Of a stretch of DNA of 8,876 nucleotides, positions 6,252 to 8,876 are shown piece after piece. The notes beneath the pieces were generated by a model. That model had not been told where the DNA came from, searched no databases, and worked only from the letters and a program-made list of their open reading frames with translations. The first letter of the stretch is position 1, and the number at the start of each line of letters is the position of its first letter. Origin of the DNA: Hyphomicrobiales bacterium (GTDB lineage: Bacteria; Pseudomonadota; Alphaproteobacteria; Rhizobiales; Aestuariivirgaceae); assembly GCA_012032065.1 (NCBI GenBank), contig JAAURV010000109.1, positions 1 through 8,876 of the forward strand, given 5' to 3'. The translations under genes were made by a program, and so were the position numbers.

Positions 6252-7433
6252 ATGAGCACACTCGACGACATTTCCGCCGAACTCGATCAAATCCGCGCCC
6301 AGTCGCTGTGGAAGACCGAGCGCCCCATCCTTGGCCATCAGGGTCCGCACATTCGCGTGGATAAGCGCCGCGAAGTCCTGAACTTTTGCGCCAACAATTA
6401 TCTGGGCCTTGCCGATCATCCCGATCTCGTCGAGGCCGCAAAGGAAGCGCTCGACAGCCATGGCCTCGGCATGGCCTCCGTGCGATTCATTTGTGGCACC
6501 AGCGATCTCCACGAGGCGCTTGAACGCCGCATCGCGGATTATCTGCGGATGGACGATGCAATCCTCTTCGCCGCGTGCTTCGATGCCAATGGCGGCGTCT
6601 TCGAGCCACTCTTCGGCGAGCAGGACGCCATCGTCTCCGACGCGCTCAACCACGCCTCGATCATCGACGGCATCAGGCTTTCGAAGGCGAAGCGCTATCG
6701 CTATGCCAATGGCGACATCAACGGCCTCGAGGCTCAGATCAAACAGGCGCGAAGCGAAGGCGCCAGGCGGCTGGTCATCGTCACCGACGGCGTGTTCTCG
6801 ATGGATGGCTACTTCGCCAAGCTTGCGGCCATCCGCAAGCTCGCTGACGCTCACGAGGCCCTTGTCATGGTGGACGACTGCCACGCCACCGGCTTCATCG
6901 GCCCGCAAGGACGGGGAACGCCGGCCAAGGCTCACATCAAGGCCGATATCCTCACCGGCACCCTCGGCAAGGCTCTGGGCGGCTCCGCGGGCGGATACAT
7001 CGCGGCTTCCCAGCCCATCGTCGACCTGATGCGCCAGCGCGCTAGGCCCTATCTCTTCTCCAACGCGCTTCCGCCAGCGATCGTGGCCGCCAGTCTCAAG
7101 GCCATCGATCTGGCGGAGAAGGGCGACAAGCTCCGGACGCGCCTGTTTCAGAATGCCAAGCGCTTCAGAACAGGAATGGCCGCCGCCGGTTTCAGATTGC
7201 TCCCCGGCGAACACCCGATCATTCCGGTGATGCTGGGCGAAGCGAAAGCGGCTCAGGAAATGGCGGTGCGTCTCTACGAACAGGGCGTCTATGTGACGGG
7301 TTTCTTCTTCCCCGTTGTGCCCAAGGGCACGGCGCGCATCCGCACCCAGATGTCGGCGGCGCACACGCCCGCCGATATCGACGCGGCAATCGCCGCTTTC
7401 ACGGCAGTAGGCCGGGAGATGGGAATAGTATAG
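6252..7433 (+). CDS. kbl: Glycine C-acetyltransferase (2-amino-3-ketobutyrate CoA ligase)
   Basis: A 393-residue PLP enzyme of the alpha-oxoamine synthase family. It splits 2-amino-3-ketobutyrate with CoA into glycine and acetyl-CoA, the second step of threonine breakdown via threonine dehydrogenase. Similarity to E. coli Kbl is high throughout: NFCANNYLGLADHPDL (44-59), MASVRFICGTSDLHEALE (74-91), CFDANGGVFEPLFG (109-122), SDALNHASIIDGIR (129-142), VDDCHATGF (207-215) and TGTLGKALGG (235-244), where K240 is the PLP lysine and D208/H211 contact the cofactor. VYVTGFFFPVVPKG near the C-terminus identifies Kbl rather than ALA, KAPA or sphingoid synthases. I chose the ATG at 6252 because AGGA (6240-6243) lies 8 bases before it; the ATG at 6243 would add three residues. 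No threonine dehydrogenase (tdh) follows, unlike the E. coli kbl-tdh operon. Confidence 0.95.
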   Translation: MSTLDDISAELDQIRAQSLWKTERPILGHQGPHIRVDKRREVLNFCANNYLGLADHPDLVEAAKEALDSHGLGMASVRFICGTSDLHEALERRIADYLRMDDAILFAACFDANGGVFEPLFGEQDAIVSDALNHASIIDGIRLSKAKRYRYANGDINGLEAQIKQARSEGARRLVIVTDGVFSMDGYFAKLAAIRKLADAHEALVMVDDCHATGFIGPQGRGTPAKAHIKADILTGTLGKALGGSAGGYIAASQPIVDLMRQRARPYLFSNALPPAIVAASLKAIDLAEKGDKLRTRLFQNAKRFRTGMAAAGFRLLPGEHPIIPVMLGEAKAAQEMAVRLYEQGVYVTGFFFPVVPKGTARIRTQMSAAHTPADIDAAIAAFTAVGREMGIV

Positions 7434-7486
7434 TCTCGTTCCGGCACAAGCTTCCGGCAAGAGAAGCCGTGGGAGATGGGGGTAAC
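7434..7486 (+). other. Short spacer between kbl and the GltB-like gene
   Basis: The 53-base spacer holds a direct repeat TTCCGGCA (7439-7446 and 7452-7459) and a weak stem GCTTC/GAAGC (7450-7454 with 7463-7467, 8-base loop). There is no T-run after the stem, so it is not a credible terminator, and co-transcription of the two genes is likely. GGGAG (7471-7475) and GGGGG (7478-7482) before the ATG at 7487 are the possible ribosome binding sites. Confidence 0.45.
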
Positions 7487-8876
7487 ATGAGACTCGTGAG
7501 TCTGCTGCTCCAGCCGCGCTACGCGGCTTTCACGCTGTCCGGCGCGGGCGCGCTGGTGTGCCTTCTGGCTATGCTGTCGATCCCCGGCACATTCTATTTC
7601 CTTGCCATTCCTTTCATCCTCATGGCGCTGGCTTTCCTAACTGGCGTGCGCGACGTCACCCAGACCCGGCACGCCATTCTCCGCAACTACCCGATCCTCG
7701 CGCATCTTCGCTTCTTCTTCGAGAAGATCAGGCCCGAGATGCGCCAGTATTTCTTCGAGTCGGACCACGATGGCGCTCCATTCCCACGCGATGCCCGCGC
7801 CATCGTCTATCAGCGCGCCAAGAAAGCGCTCGACAAGCGGCCCTTTGGCACGACGCAGGACGTCTATCAGAGCCAGTACGAATGGATGCATCATTCGATG
7901 GCGCCAAAACCCGCCGCCAAGGATGCATTTCGCGTCACCATCGGCGGCCCGCAATGCACCCAGCCCTATTCGGCGTCGATCTTCAACATTTCCGCCATGA
8001 GCTACGGCTCGCTTTCCGCCAACGCAATTCGTGCGCTGAACCGGGGCGCGCGCATGGGCAATTTCGCTCATGACACCGGGGAAGGCGGCCTTTCGCCCTA
8101 CCACAAGGAATTTGGCGGCGACGTGATCTGGGAGATTGCCTCGGGTTATTTTGGCTGCCGCGACGAACTGGGCCGGTTCGCCGACGCGAAATTCGCCGCC
8201 ACCGTCACCGATCGGCAGATTAAGATGATCGAGATCAAGTTGAGCCAGGGTGCCAAACCCGGCCACGGGGGCGTGCTGCCGGCGGCAAAGGTGACGCAAG
8301 AGATCGCCATCATTCGTGGCGTTCAAATGGGCAAGGATTGCATTTCGCCCGCCAGCCACTCGGCCTTCGCAACGCCCCTCGAACTCATGGCCTTCACCGA
8401 GAAACTCCGCAAGCTCTCGGGCGGCAAGCCCGTGGGCTTCAAGCTCTGTGTCGGCCATCCATGGGAGTTCCTGGCCATCATCAAGGCCATGCTCGAAACC
8501 GGCATCCTGCCGGATTTCATTGTGGTGGACGGCAAGGAAGGCGGCACTGGCGCGGCACCCCTCGAATTCATGGACCATCTCGGCATGCCGCTCCGCGATG
8601 GGCTGGCCTTCGTCCACTCGGCCCTGATCGGCGCGAACCTGCGCGACAAGATCAAGATCGGCTGCTCGGGCAAGATCACCACGGGCTTCGATATGGCCCG
8701 CGTCATGGCGCTGGGTGCGGACTGGTGCAACGCGGCGCGCGGCTTCATGTTCGCGCTCGGCTGCATCCAGGCGCAGGCCTGCCACACGGGACACTGCCCG
8801 ACGGGCGTGACGACGCAGGACCCGCAGCGCATGAAGGCGCTGGTCGTGCCGGACCAAGGCCGAGCGCGTCTGGCGC
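7487..8876 (+). CDS. FMN-binding glutamate synthase-family protein, membrane-anchored (partial, with apparent 3' frameshift)
   Basis: At least 456 residues before an apparent frameshift, then off the right edge. Two hydrophobic helices at about 15-30 and 34-52 anchor it to the membrane, and a linker precedes a GltB-type FMN domain. Signatures are ISAMSYGSLSANAIRALNRGA (split at 168-178 and 179-188), HDTGEGGLSPYH (195-206), EIKLSQGAKPGHGGVLPAAK (249-268), FIVVDGKEGGTGAAPLEF (344-361) and KIGCSGKITTGFDMARVMALG in two parts (390-410). C426, C432 and C437 form the C-x5-C-x4-C pattern that ligates the 3Fe-4S cluster in glutamate synthase. There is no glutaminase domain, so ammonia or another amine donor and another electron donor are implied; the true reaction is unknown. 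At 8854-8855 an extra C seems inserted: removing it restores the conserved VVPDKAERVWR. The start ATG follows G-rich sequence and lies 53 bases after kbl. Confidence 0.88.
   Translation, partial: MRLVSLLLQPRYAAFTLSGAGALVCLLAMLSIPGTFYFLAIPFILMALAFLTGVRDVTQTRHAILRNYPILAHLRFFFEKIRPEMRQYFFESDHDGAPFPRDARAIVYQRAKKALDKRPFGTTQDVYQSQYEWMHHSMAPKPAAKDAFRVTIGGPQCTQPYSASIFNISAMSYGSLSANAIRALNRGARMGNFAHDTGEGGLSPYHKEFGGDVIWEIASGYFGCRDELGRFADAKFAATVTDRQIKMIEIKLSQGAKPGHGGVLPAAKVTQEIAIIRGVQMGKDCISPASHSAFATPLELMAFTEKLRKLSGGKPVGFKLCVGHPWEFLAIIKAMLETGILPDFIVVDGKEGGTGAAPLEFMDHLGMPLRDGLAFVHSALIGANLRDKIKIGCSGKITTGFDMARVMALGADWCNAARGFMFALGCIQAQACHTGHCPTGVTTQDPQRMKALVVPDQGRARLA
8854..8855 (+). other. Likely one-base insertion in the GltB-like gene
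   Basis: As given, codons from 8852 read D-Q-G-R-A-R-L-A. Dropping one of the two C bases gives D-K-A-E-R-V-W-R, which is the conserved family continuation after ALVVPD as I remember it. Only 22 bases follow before the edge, so the call rests on eight residues. Confidence 0.65.

Noticed and set aside
4960..6255. 431-codon open frame antisense to trmFO
   Set aside because: It lies opposite a clearly recognised gene, is rich in Arg/His/Pro as expected for a GC-rich shadow frame, and shows no known motif.
6168..7460. 430-codon open frame antisense to kbl
   Set aside because: It mirrors the kbl codon pattern, covers the same span and has no recognisable domain or ribosome binding site.
7637..8857. 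406-codon open frame antisense to the GltB-like gene
   Set aside because: The forward frame has clear family motifs; the reverse frame is a composition artefact.

Overview
The window looks like chromosomal core sequence from an alphaproteobacterium. It is GC-rich, and the order DUF815 ATPase (divergent) / yajC-secD-secF / Mth938-domain gene / squalene-phytoene-synthase-like gene, followed by trmFO, is one I associate with that class. I cannot fix the order or genus from sequence alone. I see no mobile element, CRISPR array, rRNA, tRNA or phage gene.

Layout. Bases 1-476 (minus) hold the N-terminal part of a DUF815-type AAA+ ATPase that runs off the left edge. A 131-base divergent intergenic region (477-607) carries the likely promoter and leader of a plus-strand operon: yajC (608-943), secD (953-2632), secF (2629-3578), an Mth938-like gene (3575-3946) and a squalene/phytoene synthase-like gene (3943-4779). 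From secD to the last gene every junction is a 4-base NTGA overlap, so the five genes are almost certainly one translationally coupled unit. trmFO (4780-6171, minus) converges on this operon with its stop codon directly abutting. An 80-base divergent region separates trmFO from kbl (6252-7433, plus), and a membrane-anchored GltB-like FMN/Fe-S oxidoreductase (from 7487, plus) runs off the right edge.

How the genes fit together. YajC-SecD-SecF form the accessory complex of the Sec translocon, which uses the proton gradient to help proteins cross or enter the inner membrane. The last two operon genes are bacterial relatives of the mitochondrial complex I assembly factors NDUFAF3 (Mth938-like) and NDUFAF6 (squalene-synthase-like). 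The synthase-like protein has lost the aspartates a real prenyl synthase needs, which fits an assembly or scaffold role. The operon therefore pairs membrane-protein insertion machinery with probable respiratory-complex assembly factors. TrmFO makes 5-methyluridine-54 in tRNA. Kbl is the second enzyme of threonine-to-glycine conversion.

Two single-base indels interrupt otherwise intact conserved genes. secF is split by an apparent one-base loss in the overlap 2901-2970, most likely near 2931-2940. The GltB-like gene appears to carry one extra C at 8854-8855. No other gene shows damage, so base-level sequence error is the simplest explanation, but a real split secF would be notable. I found no clearly new system; the strongest biological point is the sec / complex-I-assembly-factor operon.
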